From Gordionus sp. m RMFG-2023 (Eukaryota; Nematomorpha; Gordioida; Chordodea; Parachordodidae): a stretch of 64,000 nucleotides of DNA. The DNA lies in NCBI RefSeq assembly GCF_954871325.1, contig NC_088779.1, positions 11,224,846-11,288,845 on the forward strand. Direction: 5' to 3'. Under the pieces are notes generated by a model. It saw only the letters and a program-made list of their open reading frames with translations. It was not told the origin of the DNA and searched no databases. Below are positions 25,861-36,780 of this stretch, in pieces. A program made the translations under genes and the position numbers. Positions within the stretch are counted from its first letter, which is position 1, and each line of letters starts with the position of its first letter.

Positions 25861-26641
25861 AAAAATTTCATGAAATAACTCTAATGGTCCTACCCTCAAT
25901 TTTAATACCATATGGTATGTAAAAACCCTTTAGCACTTATGATGAAATAAAAGACCATCCTAAATTACATTTTCTATACTCAATTTTTAACTCTAGTTAC
26001 TTTTTAACAGCTGATTTTGATGAATTTAACATCAATAATTAAATACTGAGCATAGAAAATGTAATTTTAAATTTACTTCTATCATTTACCATTGTAGTTT
26101 TTTAATCATCTATGACGACCTCTAAAACATTAAAATGGGGAAACGTTAAATCGCAAAAAATTGTCCATGATAAAATATCAGGAACCCAAATTATGCTGGG
26201 GCGGCAAACTTATAAGCGGATTATTTTATTTTACCATCTTAAAATATTAGCTTGCATTTATAAATTTATATGTTATATTAAAATTAAATTTATATAAATT
26301 AATTTATCAGATTATATTAACTCCATATTACTAGATTTTATATAGAAAATAGTGAATAAAAATAGAAACAACGATAAAAGATGATCTAAAATATAATTAA
26401 TAATATCATTGCTAATTGCTAATAATAATAAATGAAATAATAATATTACGAATAAATATGTTAATCTTTAACCTTAAGCTAACCTGATTAAAAGTTGCAC
26501 ATAATATTTAATGAAAGGATAGATATTTTAAAGTAATTTATAATAAAAACAATGACACAATCGATTGTATGTATTAAAACATTCAATATATTTTTTTTCA
26601 CCAATGCTTTATAGACCTATTGACCTAGCTTAAAGTAATGT
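25861..26641. other. AT-rich intergenic DNA downstream of the minus-strand gene
   Basis: Nothing recognisable. Confidence 0.5.
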
Positions 26642-26647
26642 TTTATT
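26642..26647 (-). promoter_or_regulatory. Candidate polyadenylation signal AATAAA
   Basis: TTTATT on the plus strand is AATAAA on the minus strand, about 155 bases after the stop codon of the low-complexity gene. Such hexamers are frequent by chance in DNA this AT-rich. Confidence 0.35.
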
Positions 26648-26801
26648 GAATGTTATTTTATACATAACTTTTTTTTAAAGTCAAGTATAAAAACATGGAA
26701 GTTATTATAAATGCTAAAAATTAAAGACTGAAGTTTTTGAATTTTATAATGTAAATTTATATTTTTGAATTGAAATCTAAAAAATAATTAATAGTTGTTA
26801 A

Positions 26802-28062
26802 CTAACGGTAAATTACTATAATATAATGATTATTAATTATTATACTTTTAACTCTGACTTTTGTTTGAGAGTTTTTGATATCGAATTTCTCCTGAACATT
26901 TTGTTCTTTTTGGCTGTCGTGTCCATTAGATTTATGATAAACCGATTCTGATTTTATAATGGGATCCGAATCTAATTTCTTGTTACCATAAGATTGCCTA
27001 TTTTTATTATCGGTATTAACTATCGAATTGCTTCTTATATCTATAATATTGCTGGGTTCTACATTTTTTAGACTTTGAATATTTTGCGTTTGAGATAATA
27101 AATTTAAAGAGTTATCTGATGGAAATGGTGGCAAATATTGCGAATGCGATGTACTATAAAAATCAGTTTGGACAGAATTAGGTGAAGGATTTGGAGCACT
27201 GTAACGATATCTTGTGTTAGGATAGGCATTAGAGATCCTTGGTGGATAAGAACTGAATCTATTATACGAAATACCAAGATTAAAAGGAGATTTAACATAT
27301 TCATTATTATGAGTTTCGGGAGGCGATAATAACACTGTTGGGGGCGACTGTTTTTCCGACAACTCTATTTGAAAATCAGATGATAAAGGATAAGGATCTC
27401 TTAGGTTCATATTGTTGATAGGATTTAATTTTGGAAAATTTTGATTATGTAATAAATGTGGTATATCCTCAGTTTCTCTTATATCTTTATTATAAAGATC
27501 ATTATTATATGTTCTATATTTTGCCTTAATCAATATTTGTGGGATCTTATTATTTAAATTAGATACTCTATAGCGACCACTGTTACTTTTGGTATTAGCA
27601 TATCTATTATAATTATCATAAGCAGCATAGGAAGAACTTTTGACATTATTAGGATATATCGATCTATGAAAAGAATCCGGAAAGGCGACCGAATTTTTGT
27701 TAGGTAAGAAATCCAAGGAGCCAAAATTTACTTGGGATTTTGAGAAGCCTGGTTGATTAGATGTTACTATATTTTTGGAGTTTATTTGGGGTGAATTGAA
27801 AGACTCTTTTATTCTGCACTCTGCAAACCACCAAGGACACTGTGGATCCGATGCTACTGAGGCTGCTGACCCGTGAGATGATTTTTTGATGTTTCTGAAA
27901 TAACCGCCAGATTTTTTTCCAGAGAAAATTAACATAGGTGTGGTCGAGTCTGTAGTTGAAGTTGTAGTAGAAGAAGTAGTGCTTTCTTCTATCCGTATAA
28001 GTTCTATAACCTTTTTCCTTCTATATTTGTTAGGTTTCCTGCTTTGTTTGGGCGCCTCATAA
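26802..28062 (-). CDS. Low-complexity gene, last exon (1,261 nt)
   Basis: Begins by completing an asparagine codon across the intron, then YEAPKQSRKPNKYRRKK, a Ser/Thr run, and an N/S/Y/P-rich tail ending KSIIINNHYIIVIYR at the stop (26802-26804). A methionine at 27935 inside the exon is not needed as a start. Confidence 0.7.
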
Positions 28063-30621
28063 CTAAATTTATTTATTAATGATTTGATTAAAAAAAATAT
28101 ATTATAAAAATTGTAACTTTATGAGGAAAATGATTTGAAAAAAAATAAACTTTAACAGTAATAATATAATACTTCTTAGGCCATTTCCAGATAGAATTAT
28201 CTTTCAAAGATTTTGTAGCAAGTTTGTAGCAATTTTTTTTATTTGCAAACAAATGGTGAATTATTCTGCCGGAATTGTATGATATAACATAAAAACACGT
28301 TTATCAAGAGTCTCTCAGATTTGATCGTTTATAAAAATCAAATTCGTTTGTTTTTTATTAATGATTTAGCATGGAAAAGACTCCCAATAAACGTATTTTT
28401 AAAATATTATATTATACAAAAAATTCAGGTAGAATAATTCAACAAATTATTTTCTTTGTTTGGAAATAAATAAATTATCTGTAAACATGCCTCAAATTGT
28501 TTTAAAAACAATATGTGAAAATAGCCTTATCCAAATAATATTTACTCCAAATTCAAAAAAATAAACTTAATCTTATATTTACTTCAGATTCCTGGGCGTC
28601 CACAAAGAAATTGAATTTGTAACTTCGTTTATCTCTGGTTTTTCAGTTTTTTGAATTGTAAATGATGGAAATGCTTTGGCAGGTTTAGATTGTAATTTAT
28701 TCCCTATGTCAGGTTTATAAACTTGTTCATATTCTTTTTTATCATTATCCACAATTTTATCGTTATAACTTAAGGAATCTGAATTAGCCTTTGAAGACTT
28801 TCCAGAATAATCGGCAAATTCAAAGGTATTTCCCACAGGACTGAGTCCTATGAGATCTCCATATGCATCGTAAATTGGTTTCCTTGCTCTATTCTCGTAC
28901 TTTTCTCTAATATTTAAAGGCGCTGTAATTGGTTTCTTAGAGGTGAATTTACCTATTATAGATTTGGATAATGTTATTTTATGCGATTCGCTCACAACTC
29001 TTCTAGGTTTTGGGGTCACAAACGATTGATGTCCTTCATTCATTTTTCTTCTAGTAATAGGTACCTTTTCAATATTGTCAACACTAGTCTTTTTATTAAT
29101 AACTTTGGAGGAATTGTTAAATATTTTAGGTACTTGACTAAGGGACAGTGGAACTCTGCTGTTTTGAATACGATTGTTAACTGCTTGAAGAGGTGGTGCT
29201 GCTTTAGGCTTAACTTCTGATCTCATTGCATGTACTAAAATAGCGCGACTTACACTTTTGGATTGAAGAGTCGTTGACTGGCGAGCTTTCAGTTGGCTAT
29301 TAGCGTGTGTTTGGGGATTAGCTTGGGACTGACGATTAGCATGTGACTGGCGATCACCTTGTGAGTGTTGATTAGCTTGTAATTGGCGATTAGTGGGTGA
29401 TTCACGATTAGCCTGTGATTCGCGATTAGCTTGTGATTCACGATTAGATTGTGATTCTCTATCACTTTGTGATTCACGGTTAACTTGTGATAGGCGGTTG
29501 TCTTTTGATTGGCGGTTCTCTTGAGATTGGCCATTAGCTTGGGATTTGCTATTAGCTTGTGATTGGCGATTATTTTTTGCCTGATGAGCAATTTGTGACT
29601 GACGGCTAACTTGTTTGTAATCATTATTATTACTGGCCCTATTGTTGCTCAAATGAGGCTCAACATTATTTCTCGACTTAGGTCTAACATTATATATGTA
29701 AGTAATGTTTTTCTCTCTATTATCATTTTTTATTACTGGGGGAGCTTTAGTTAATAAATAAAGGAATTCATTATGAATAAGATCCTTGTTTTTCTTTCTA
29801 GCATCATGATCTCTTACATGAGTGACTATCGTGGATGAATGAGGTATGTTATTAATAACTCTTTTACTGTTTCTATCTCTTGCATTATTATTTATTACCG
29901 GAAAAATGGTAGTTGCTGATTCTTTTTTTCTGATCCTATTTTCCTCGATATTTCTGGAAGAACTAAAATCATTTTCCTCGATCTCATCTAAGGAAGAATC
30001 CTCCCAGCCTGGCGCATTGTTACGGTTGATATAATAATTTTGATAATACTCAAAAAGGTTTTGTTTTAAAGGGTACAACTCTACTTTGGCTTCTATGTGG
30101 TGTGTATCGTCTTCCTCTGCAGGTTCACCGTCTATCAAACTAAAAGTTTTAATGTGTTTCTTTTCCATGAGAGGAGCATTTTCGATTCGCAAAGTCGTCG
30201 AATAATGCCGATCGTAATTATTCTTATACACTCTTCTTTTGCCCGCTCTAGGTAGGCCGAAGCGATTGAAACGGAGAAAACTGGCAAAACTGCTGTAAGG
30301 AACGAGGTTGTATTTGTTTTGTTTAGAAGACTTTAAAGTGGTAGCATCTTGATATATATTTACTTTTTGGAGATTGGATTTGGATATCAGCCCTGATCCT
30401 GTTTTGTTATTTAATAATTCCTTTGTATTGTTGTATATAAGCCCATCGTTTGGGCTCATAGGATTGCCTTTGTCTTTTTGAATAATCTTAGCTTTTATTA
30501 TGGAATGTATAGGTTCGAGGTTAAATTCATTGAATTTGTCATTATTATGTTTTCCTCCTTTTTCAATGGTGGTGACTTGAAATTGATTTCGTAAATGTGA
30601 TTGGCACTCTATATTTCTAAC
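26802..30621 (-). CDS. Large low-complexity protein, two exons resolved (5' end open)
   Basis: I do not recognise this gene. Two long minus-strand open stretches join into one frame: exon 28583-30621 ends in ...CTG AA followed by GTAAAT, and exon 26802-28062 begins after AATTTAG; phases match (2 + 1). This gives 1,099 residues, starting after a probable acceptor (TTCTTAAAG) at 30622, so upstream coding exons are likely. The first methionine inside the frame is at 30459. The product is rich in N, S, Q, K, R and Y. It has a basic segment containing FGLPRAGKRR, an acidic patch (DSSLDEIEEND), a 16-unit hexapeptide repeat (29284-29571), and after the splice a threonine/serine stretch (STTSSTTTSTTDSTT). 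The C-terminal part has a short cysteine/tryptophan motif (DPQCPWWFAECR) and many N/Y/P residues. No transmembrane segment or catalytic motif is visible. The length of the frame in DNA with abundant stops, and the phase-consistent splice, support a real gene; function is unknown. Confidence 0.75.
28063..28582 (-). other. Intron of the low-complexity gene (520 bp)
   Basis: Minus-strand GTAAAT donor at 28582 and TTTAG acceptor at 28063. The sequence between is AT-rich with many stops in all frames and no recognisable repeat. Confidence 0.65.
28583..30621 (-). CDS. Low-complexity gene, upstream exon (2,039 nt)
   Basis: In-frame from VRNIECQSHLRNQFQ through the first in-frame methionine (30459) to TPRNL at the donor. 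It holds the hexapeptide repeat. Length 679 codons plus 2 nt. Confidence 0.7.
29284..29571 (-). repeat. Coding minisatellite: 16 units of 18 bp (hexapeptide NRxSQA)
   Basis: Sixteen consecutive 18-bp units encode variants of Asn-Arg-Gln/Glu-Ser-Gln-Ala (NRQSQA, NGQSQE, NRESQS, NRESQA, NPQTHA, NSQLKA). The unit length is a multiple of three, so copy-number changes keep the frame. A second frame on the same strand is also open through the array (29289-29624), which follows from the periodicity and is not taken as a gene. Confidence 0.9.
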
Positions 30622-31140
30622 CTTTAAGAATAAAAATAAGATTAATTCACTAAAAGAAATTAATTTGTTATTATTATAATTATTTTATTTAACTAATATT
30701 CCAAATTATACAGATAAAGAACCTTATAAAAAAATTCAGGATCAGCACAGCACCTAAAAATTAATAAAAGTAAAAAAATTTTGCCAAATTTTTCTGTTAT
30801 ATTTTGTGATAAAGTGCAACAACACCCGGATTTGAAATCGAATTCACGACTAAATACGATTACTGAACATTTGCTCCTTATCGTTATGCCTTCAACGGTT
30901 CTCAAATATTAATCTATAGATTTTTAAAGTTGTTTTTTTTGCGTCTTATAAAAGTAGATATGTCTAATATAGGTATAAAATCGCTAGCTAATCAAAAAAT
31001 CTATCTAACAGGAGGTCAACCTCTTTCTCTTAATGGGAGAGTCTAGGCCCATGGAGTTAGTAATATTTTATTCAACACAAAATATTGATATGGGAATCAA
31101 ATAAAACTTAACTTCAGGTGGGTCCAGTGCCTACATGAGC
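30622..31140. other. Region upstream of the resolved part of the low-complexity gene
   Basis: A further 5' exon is expected here or beyond. A minus-strand frame at 30693-30905 contains a cysteine cluster (SGCCCTLSQ), but I could not find a phase-consistent splice linking it to 30621. Confidence 0.35.
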
Positions 31141-32016
31141 GGGAAAGTGGGGGGGGGGGGGTAGGAATAGTTTGCAACCAAATATTTTAAAGGGAGATTG
31201 GGGGTGGGCATTAATTGGATCCATTACATCTTTGAATAATTTATGGATAATGTATTACTATAATAATTCATAATTAAAGACCTATTATAATATAAATAAA
31301 ATGCAAAACATCAACCAATATTATATACATAGTCATTATTTTTTAAATAAAATTTGTTTCTGAATAATTTCCGGCTATATTTTTAAATATAATTTAAAAG
31401 GGTAAGGTATTCTATTAGATAAGTCATATTCATGCCAAACAATATGCTATAATAATGTATTCAATGTAAATGTTTTTTTAAATTTAATTCATAATAGCGC
31501 TTTTACATTCACAATTTTTTGATAGTTGGTTATAGAGTATTGATAATTTTAGTTATTCTTTTTAAAATATATGAAGGGGGTTCCATTATAATTAAAAACA
31601 TGTAATTAATAAAGTAGAAATATCACCATCAAAGGTGGCAAAAAATTTATAGGGGGATAGATATAGGTTTTTTAGGGGGATTAGTTTTCTTTCAGATTGA
31701 GCGGTCAGGAATATTTTTAGCAATACAAAATATTATGGGTAGCAAATAAATAAAACTTAACTGATTGATAAAGGTAACAAAGTAAGAATATTTAATTATA
31801 GTTAAAAATGCGCGGTGTGGTGTTATGTAATTCTAATTTTTTTTTTGGCAAACCAACATATATTAGAGATTAATTTAAGCACGGTAATTTAATATAAAAT
31901 TAAATGAGTTTAAAATTAAATAAAAAGAAGATTTTATATTCTTTAATATATACAAATTCAAAAATAACGCCGGTTTTTCCTTTTGTCTACCAATCTTTGC
32001 ATAAAATTTTTGTATG
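31141..32016. other. AT-rich intergenic DNA
   Basis: G tract at 31149-31161; no gene seen. Confidence 0.5.
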
Positions 32017-32034
32017 TAGGGGAGACCGGGGATA
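32017..32034 (+). repeat. GGGGAGACC repeat family, copy 4
   Basis: Reads AGGGGAGACCGGGGATAG, followed by GTGTGTTCCCGGTG. Confidence 0.6.
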
Positions 32035-32477
32035 GTGTGTTCCCGGTGTAGGTATTTTCTTCTCAAATAATTTAAAAATTAATAAACGTTGAGATTTGAA
32101 ATTTAAGCCAAATATGTATTTTAATAAGGTGCTTAAGTAGGTTTAAAAAATGTTTCGGACAAAATTACTCATGAATAATTTTAAATGCAAATTTAAATAT
32201 ACCAAGAGTAACTTTTTAACTTTTACATTTTCACTAATAACTTCTTTTTATAAAAGTTGTTCAGACTTAATATTAATTCTAAATGATAAAAAAATATTCA
32301 TTTTATCTTATATAAAAATATTGACAATCATTATGTTAATTTAATATTCTAAATTTAATTTTTAAATGATCCCGAGGACCTGGAGAAGGTATTAGCGGGG
32401 TGTGTCTCTTTTCACAAACATCTTTATTAATAATAAAATTCAGTAAGAATTTAACTTAGGCATAGAATGATAGGTAA

Positions 32478-32622
32478 TTATGTGTGTATGATATATATTT
32501 AAATAAAATGATGCTGCCATGAATGTATAGAAATTTTATAATGATGCTGCCATATATTAATTGTAAAATGATTTATACATTGATTTAGCATTATATACTA
32601 TATCATACATTATAGAGGCATA
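32478..32622. repeat. Dispersed repeat with TAAAATGATGCTG core, copy 1
   Basis: Shares TGTATGATATATATTTAAAT, AAAATGATGCTG, TTGATTTAGCATTA and TATCATACATTA, in order, with 33836-33989. It is followed by GGCATATCCAGGATTTTCC and a G tract (32645-32654). Confidence 0.6.
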
Positions 32623-32960
32623 TCCAGGATTTTCCTATAGGGAAGGGGGGGGGGATTTTTTGGTAGGGTTATATGTTTGAGCTATTTTATTAAATTATTC
32701 TAATTTAATTAATATTTTTAGCTTTTATTTACTAATCCGCGCTTATGGATATTTAAAGAAGAAATAGAGGTTATAATCCAATTTTTTTATTATTTTAATA
32801 TATTATATTTAATAAAAAAATTTTAAACTTAGAATAAAATATTTTTATTGAAAATACTAATTGTAGTGTGTATAAAGTGACTAGACTAATACAATATTAT
32901 ACAAAAAATTTATTAAATACTATAATTATAATTTGATTTTTAATTTTCGTGAGAAATTTA

Positions 32961-33569
32961 CTAATTCATCAAGAATTTCGTTTTTCGTTGAAATAATATC
33001 TTACTGGAATCTGGATGTTTAACAGAGCTAACCCATTTAGCCAAGATTCGGAAGTAGCGTTTCTTAAATAAATTTTCAACTTCTCAAGATGGAAAAGGTC
33101 CTTTTATTCGTACATATTGTAATAGGCAAACATGCAAGAATATAAAACAACTTTAAAATATTTGAAAATTGAGCCAATGTTTCCTTACACCGAGTAAGCG
33201 GATCAATAGCATGCTCGAAATAACCAAACATAGTAAAAATTTATACCACAATTCGAATTCACATAAAATTGATTTCAGTATCAATTTCCCAATAGTGGCA
33301 TCAGAAAAAGTAGAAGGGTCTTTAGGTAATAAAATTTGAAGATTGCTAAAGAATTGTTTATTATCTAAAAACCTTACTTTTATTTGAGATAAATAAATAT
33401 CTAAGAATGGGATGAAAATGGAAATTTTATAATAATCTTCATTTGAGTCAACATTTATATTACATCTCAATAATTGCCTTGCATGACTAGGTTTAGTTGT
33501 TATATCATAAGATTTAGCTTTCGATTCAACGTCTAGATAAATATTATGAAAATATTCATCTACATTCAT
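32961..33569 (-). pseudogene. hAT transposase pseudogene, ZMYM1 / P52rIPK-like C-terminal part
   Basis: The minus-strand frame from 33569 includes YYKISIFIPFLDIYLSQIK and VRFLDNKQFFSNLQILLP, which match the pattern of the domain before the dimerisation region in domesticated and transposon hAT proteins annotated as zinc finger MYM-type 1-like or 52 kDa repressor of PKR-inhibitor-like. After a frameshift near 33225 the sequence continues FSNILKLFYILACLPITICT then NKRTFSILR, the hAT C-terminal dimerisation signature (family form: LPVTTCTAERSFSTLKR). After a stop and another frameshift comes WLNGLALLNIQIPV. At least two frameshifts and one in-frame stop show that it is dead. Only the C-terminal third of a transposase is present, and no zinc finger is seen. 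Seen: motifs and breaks. Family placement rests on recalled consensus patterns. Confidence 0.8.
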
Positions 33570-33599
33570 TCTTATTGTATTTACCTGTTCATATATATT

Positions 33600-33835
33600 T
33601 CCGCCAAATCAATAACCTGAACCAAATCTAAATTTGGTTTTTGTAAACCTACAAAGTAGTGAGCTATAAAAAAATAATTTATTAATGCAACTAGCAGCAA
33701 AGATAAACTTTGATTGATATTGGAAAATTTTAACGAGAGGGAGGGGTGGTGGGGAAATTTTTTTTAGCTTAGAATGATATTTATGAAAACAGTCAAATTT
33801 ACCCCCCCCCCTCCATTGGTTACGCACCTGATGCA
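33600..33835. other. Repeat end with C tract and GGTTACGCACCTG
   Basis: C tract 33802-33811 followed by CTCCATTGGTTACGCACCTG. In the opposite sense this reads CAGGTGCGTAACCAATGGAG then poly-G, a typical terminus of an invertebrate repeat. The minus-strand frame at 33609-33836 falls within it and is not a gene. Confidence 0.45.
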
Positions 33836-33989
33836 TTAAATCATATTTGGGTTCTTACCTATACATTAGAGATTTAACTATGTGTATATGATATATATTT
33901 TAATAAAATGATGCTGTTATGTAATATATATTAATTATTTTTAAATTATTTATTCATTGATTTAGCATTAAATTATATCATGCATTAAA
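33836..33989. repeat. Dispersed repeat with TAAAATGATGCTG core, copy 2
   Basis: Starts ATTAAATCATATTTGGGTTC and ends ATATCATGCATTA; homologous to copy 1 on the other side of the hAT pseudogene. Confidence 0.65.
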
Positions 33990-34085
33990 ACATATTTAGG
34001 TTCTTACCTATACATTAAAGGTTTAATTATGAATGATATATTTTAAATAATTTTAGCAGAAGATTGTATATATTAATTCTAAAAT
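33987..34085. repeat. Partial tandem copy 3 of the same repeat
   Basis: Restarts ATTAAAACATATTTAGGTTC TTACCTATACATTA directly after copy 2, then diverges and stops before the GATGCTG core. Confidence 0.6.
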
Positions 34086-34328
34086 AAATTCAGAATTAAA
34101 TTTAAGAATTAGGATTTTAATGAGATTGACTTAATATTGGAGCATTTATTAAAAGAAATCCAACCATATTTTTTAAACACCAGAGGCTATAAGTATAGTG
34201 ACTCTCCCTCCCTATTGCACCCATAAACTCCAACCATTGTATAAAATATCGTTTTTGTACCTCTTAAAAAATATTACAATAGTGCCTTGGATGCATGAAT
34301 GAGAATGCACTCAGGGAAAATTTTTACT

Positions 34329-34440
34329 ATTTATGATATCCCTGGAGTAGTGGTAAAGGAGATTCTTCTAAAAGCCACCTCGGCTTCAAATATCCATTTG
34401 AATCCTCGGGTATTTGGCCCCTAAATCCTTTGATTATTAT
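34329..34440 (+). repeat. tRNA-derived SINE-like element
   Basis: GAGTAGTGGTAAAGGAG fits an RNA polymerase III A box (TRGYNNARNNG) and ATTTGAATCCT fits a degenerate B box (GGTTCGANTCC), about 45 bases apart as in a tRNA. The segment is followed by GGCCCCTAAATCC and AT-rich sequence. There is no complete cloverleaf, so a SINE head is more likely than a working tRNA gene. Confidence 0.5.
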
Positions 34441-35177
34441 GACGAAAATTCGAATTCATTATATTTTAATTATAATAAATATCCTAATAATATTCAACTA
34501 AATTTATCTAAAATTACTTCGCAACCTTTCAATGATAGTTCAGCTCCAAGTTCATCTTCTTAGATGGAAATCGATTTTACTCTGGAAAATATTATTCCCC
34601 ATCCCATAATATTTTAAAAAACCATTCGTATTTAAATGACATCATCCATTTTAACGTCATCTCCATATAAAAATATGGACAGAGCAAAGGCCACTAATCG
34701 GGTAAACACCATACAAGCCAAAAATAGAAAAGCAAAAAAAGCTTAAATATGAATATCGAAAATTTCAAGTACATCATCAGAATGAAGATTGGTTCCAATG
34801 CCGAGATAGTCATTTATGGGCACATGGATTTTGTTGCGATTTTAATACCTTTTTTATTTGTAAAATGTGATTTATGTAATGAATCATAATTGTAAATTAA
34901 TATTAAATTTGTTGTGTTTTTTGTATGATAAAAATGAATAAAATGCATAGAAAATGATAGGCTAAAACATGCCCCACAAAAGGACGTCCCCCGTGTCTTT
35001 TTCATAACTCAAAAATTTCATTTTTTTTAAAACTTAGATTTAAAAAAAAATATATTTTTTTTCTTAGATATTAATTTCTACCATAGATAAATATATAAAG
35101 AATAAAACAACGTAAATTATTTTGATAAGTTACTTCCCCTCCTTTTTACAGCCTTTCAAATTTTTATAGATAATATA
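34441..35177. other. AT-rich intergenic DNA
   Basis: No gene seen. The minus-strand frame at 34814-35005 has no recognisable motif. Confidence 0.5.
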
Positions 35178-35194
35178 ACCCCGATCTCCCCTAG
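35178..35194 (-). repeat. GGGGAGACC repeat family, copy 5 (inverted)
   Basis: ACCCCGATCTCCCCTAG on the plus strand is CTAGGGGAGATCGGGGT on the minus strand. Confidence 0.55.
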
Positions 35195-35639
35195 TTATAT
35201 TTTGATCCAAATAATTTAATATGGTAATTTATGGTTAGTTTTCAAGATTCCAATGATAATTTATTTTGAATTACTAATTTTGAATTTGTAAATTTATAGA
35301 ATTTTAATTAAAAAATAACGCCATTTTTTAATTTCGTGTTTTAGTCATTGTTTTAAATGGTCAAACAAATTGCAAATGGTTCAGATAACCTTACCTTCGT
35401 TGAAGGAACAATTAATTCCAAAATATATCAGTATTTATGCTTAATAAATCCTGAAAAAAACTCAGAAAAAACCCACGGAAAAAACTTTCAGGGAAAAAAT
35501 CCCCCTTTAAATAAAAAAATCAAATTTTCACTTATTTTTTAAAAAAATAGGTGAAAACTTTAAAAAAGACAAAAATAAGTTTTAAAAGGGGGGAGGAAAG
35601 GGCTCTCATTAAGAGAGGAAACAAGGATAGTTACATCAA

Positions 35640-35950
35640 AACACGGCGATTTGAGTTGATTGTAACATCTTAAAAGAGGATCCATGATATTTGGGAAAGT
35701 CGTATATGAAGGCTATTTCATATACCAAAAAATGTTCAAACAAGATAAGAAGGCAGTGCTCAAAATATTTATCTTATGTTGAGCAATATTATTATCACCA
35801 CTCCAAAATCAAGATGCTTTATGTGAAAAAGCTCATACACATCCATCAAATATTGATGGACTAGCAGCAATGAAATCTGTTTCTAACATGAAAAAGTGTG
35901 TACAGACTCTTTATCGACACCTTTTCAAATTAATGCAGAGGAAATTGTAA
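35640..35950 (+). pseudogene. FLYWCH-like / MULE-like transposon remnant
   Basis: The plus strand, allowing for a frameshift or two, reads FELIVTS, then KRGSMIFGKVVYEGYFIYQK and, after a stop, QDALCEKAHTHPSNIDG and LAAMKSVSNMKKC. The pattern of a short basic lead, a G-x-x-x-x-x-G-Y/F-x-Y-x-K core, and a later cysteine with an HTHPS/HNHPP-like motif is that of the FLYWCH zinc finger that often precedes a MULE transposase in invertebrates. Stops at several points make it a pseudogene. The zinc-binding set is incomplete, so the call is tentative. The segment continues into 36005-36780, which has a second copy at 8508-9100. Confidence 0.45.
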
Positions 35951-36004
35951 AATTAGACCAGGTGGTTTAGTCACACATGTTATCAAAAGGGTCGATGAAA
36001 AGAC

Positions 36005-36780
36005 CTCTAATGAATCATAAGGCAAAGCAACCCTTCAAATCGTGAGAATTTGCAAGACCTAGTTGTTGAAGGTATTAGTTTGGATATAATTATATTTTCA
36101 TGAAAATTTACATAATGGATGATGGAGCAAATTGTAGTCCCAAGAAAGGATGATCATGTTCGTAACGGAAAACCAATCAAATGATTAGGAAATACCACAG
36201 CATGGTATATGGAGGAAAATTTTGCTATGACTCCAAATATATCTCTTCAATTATATATCATTCAAATATCAAAGATATTTTTATCACTGCTTTATGTATT
36301 ATAAATAAAACGCAAAATATTTATGAAAAAATATTCGATATAATTATCATGATCCATTATATAAATATATATGGATTTAGGAAAGTCAGGCGAGGTTAAA
36401 AATAATATTGGTACCATTATTGATATATTTTTTTTTTTTTAAGGAATCGTACCATAATCAAAGGTACCTTTACTATTTGTGTCAAAGTACACATAGAAAA
36501 ATTCAAAATCTTGGCCTGAAAAGCAAATAAAGGCCGATAAAACTAAACTTCTTTTGTGGCATGATGGAAAACCCTTTGTTACTTTATGTGATATGGCCAA
36601 TATAATGGCATTCCTAAAAACGATTACTCCCAACAATGAAAATATATTTTCAATTATTCCTATAAAGATTATACTAATAGAGTCACAAGAGGCAACTAAG
36701 TTCAAGGCATGTCAAACTGAGTCTTGATTTCAACCAGAAACCTGAAACATGAATCAAAGTACCCTATCTGACGACGAAGG
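36005..36780 (+). repeat. Decayed transposon remnant, second copy of the 8508-9100 repeat
   Basis: Better preserved than its relative: from about 36535 the plus strand reads LLLWHDGKPFVTLCDMANIM and AFLKTITPNNENIFSIIPIK without a break. I do not recognise the domain. Its position downstream of the FLYWCH-like segment suggests part of the same element. Confidence 0.45.

Noticed and set aside
29289-29624. A 111-codon open frame on the minus strand overlapping the hexapeptide repeat
   Set aside because: It is a second frame of the same 18-bp repeat; the periodicity keeps it open without any coding function.
28981-30034. Plus-strand open frames opposite the low-complexity gene
   Set aside because: They are antisense shadows of the long minus-strand exon and carry no motif.
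30693-30905. Minus-strand frame with a cysteine cluster as a 5' exon of the low-complexity gene
   Set aside because: The frame starts at a TTG after a stop and I found no convincing pair of splice sites linking it to 30621.
34329-34440. A functional tRNA gene
   Set aside because: Only box-like motifs are present; no acceptor stem or full cloverleaf can be formed by eye.
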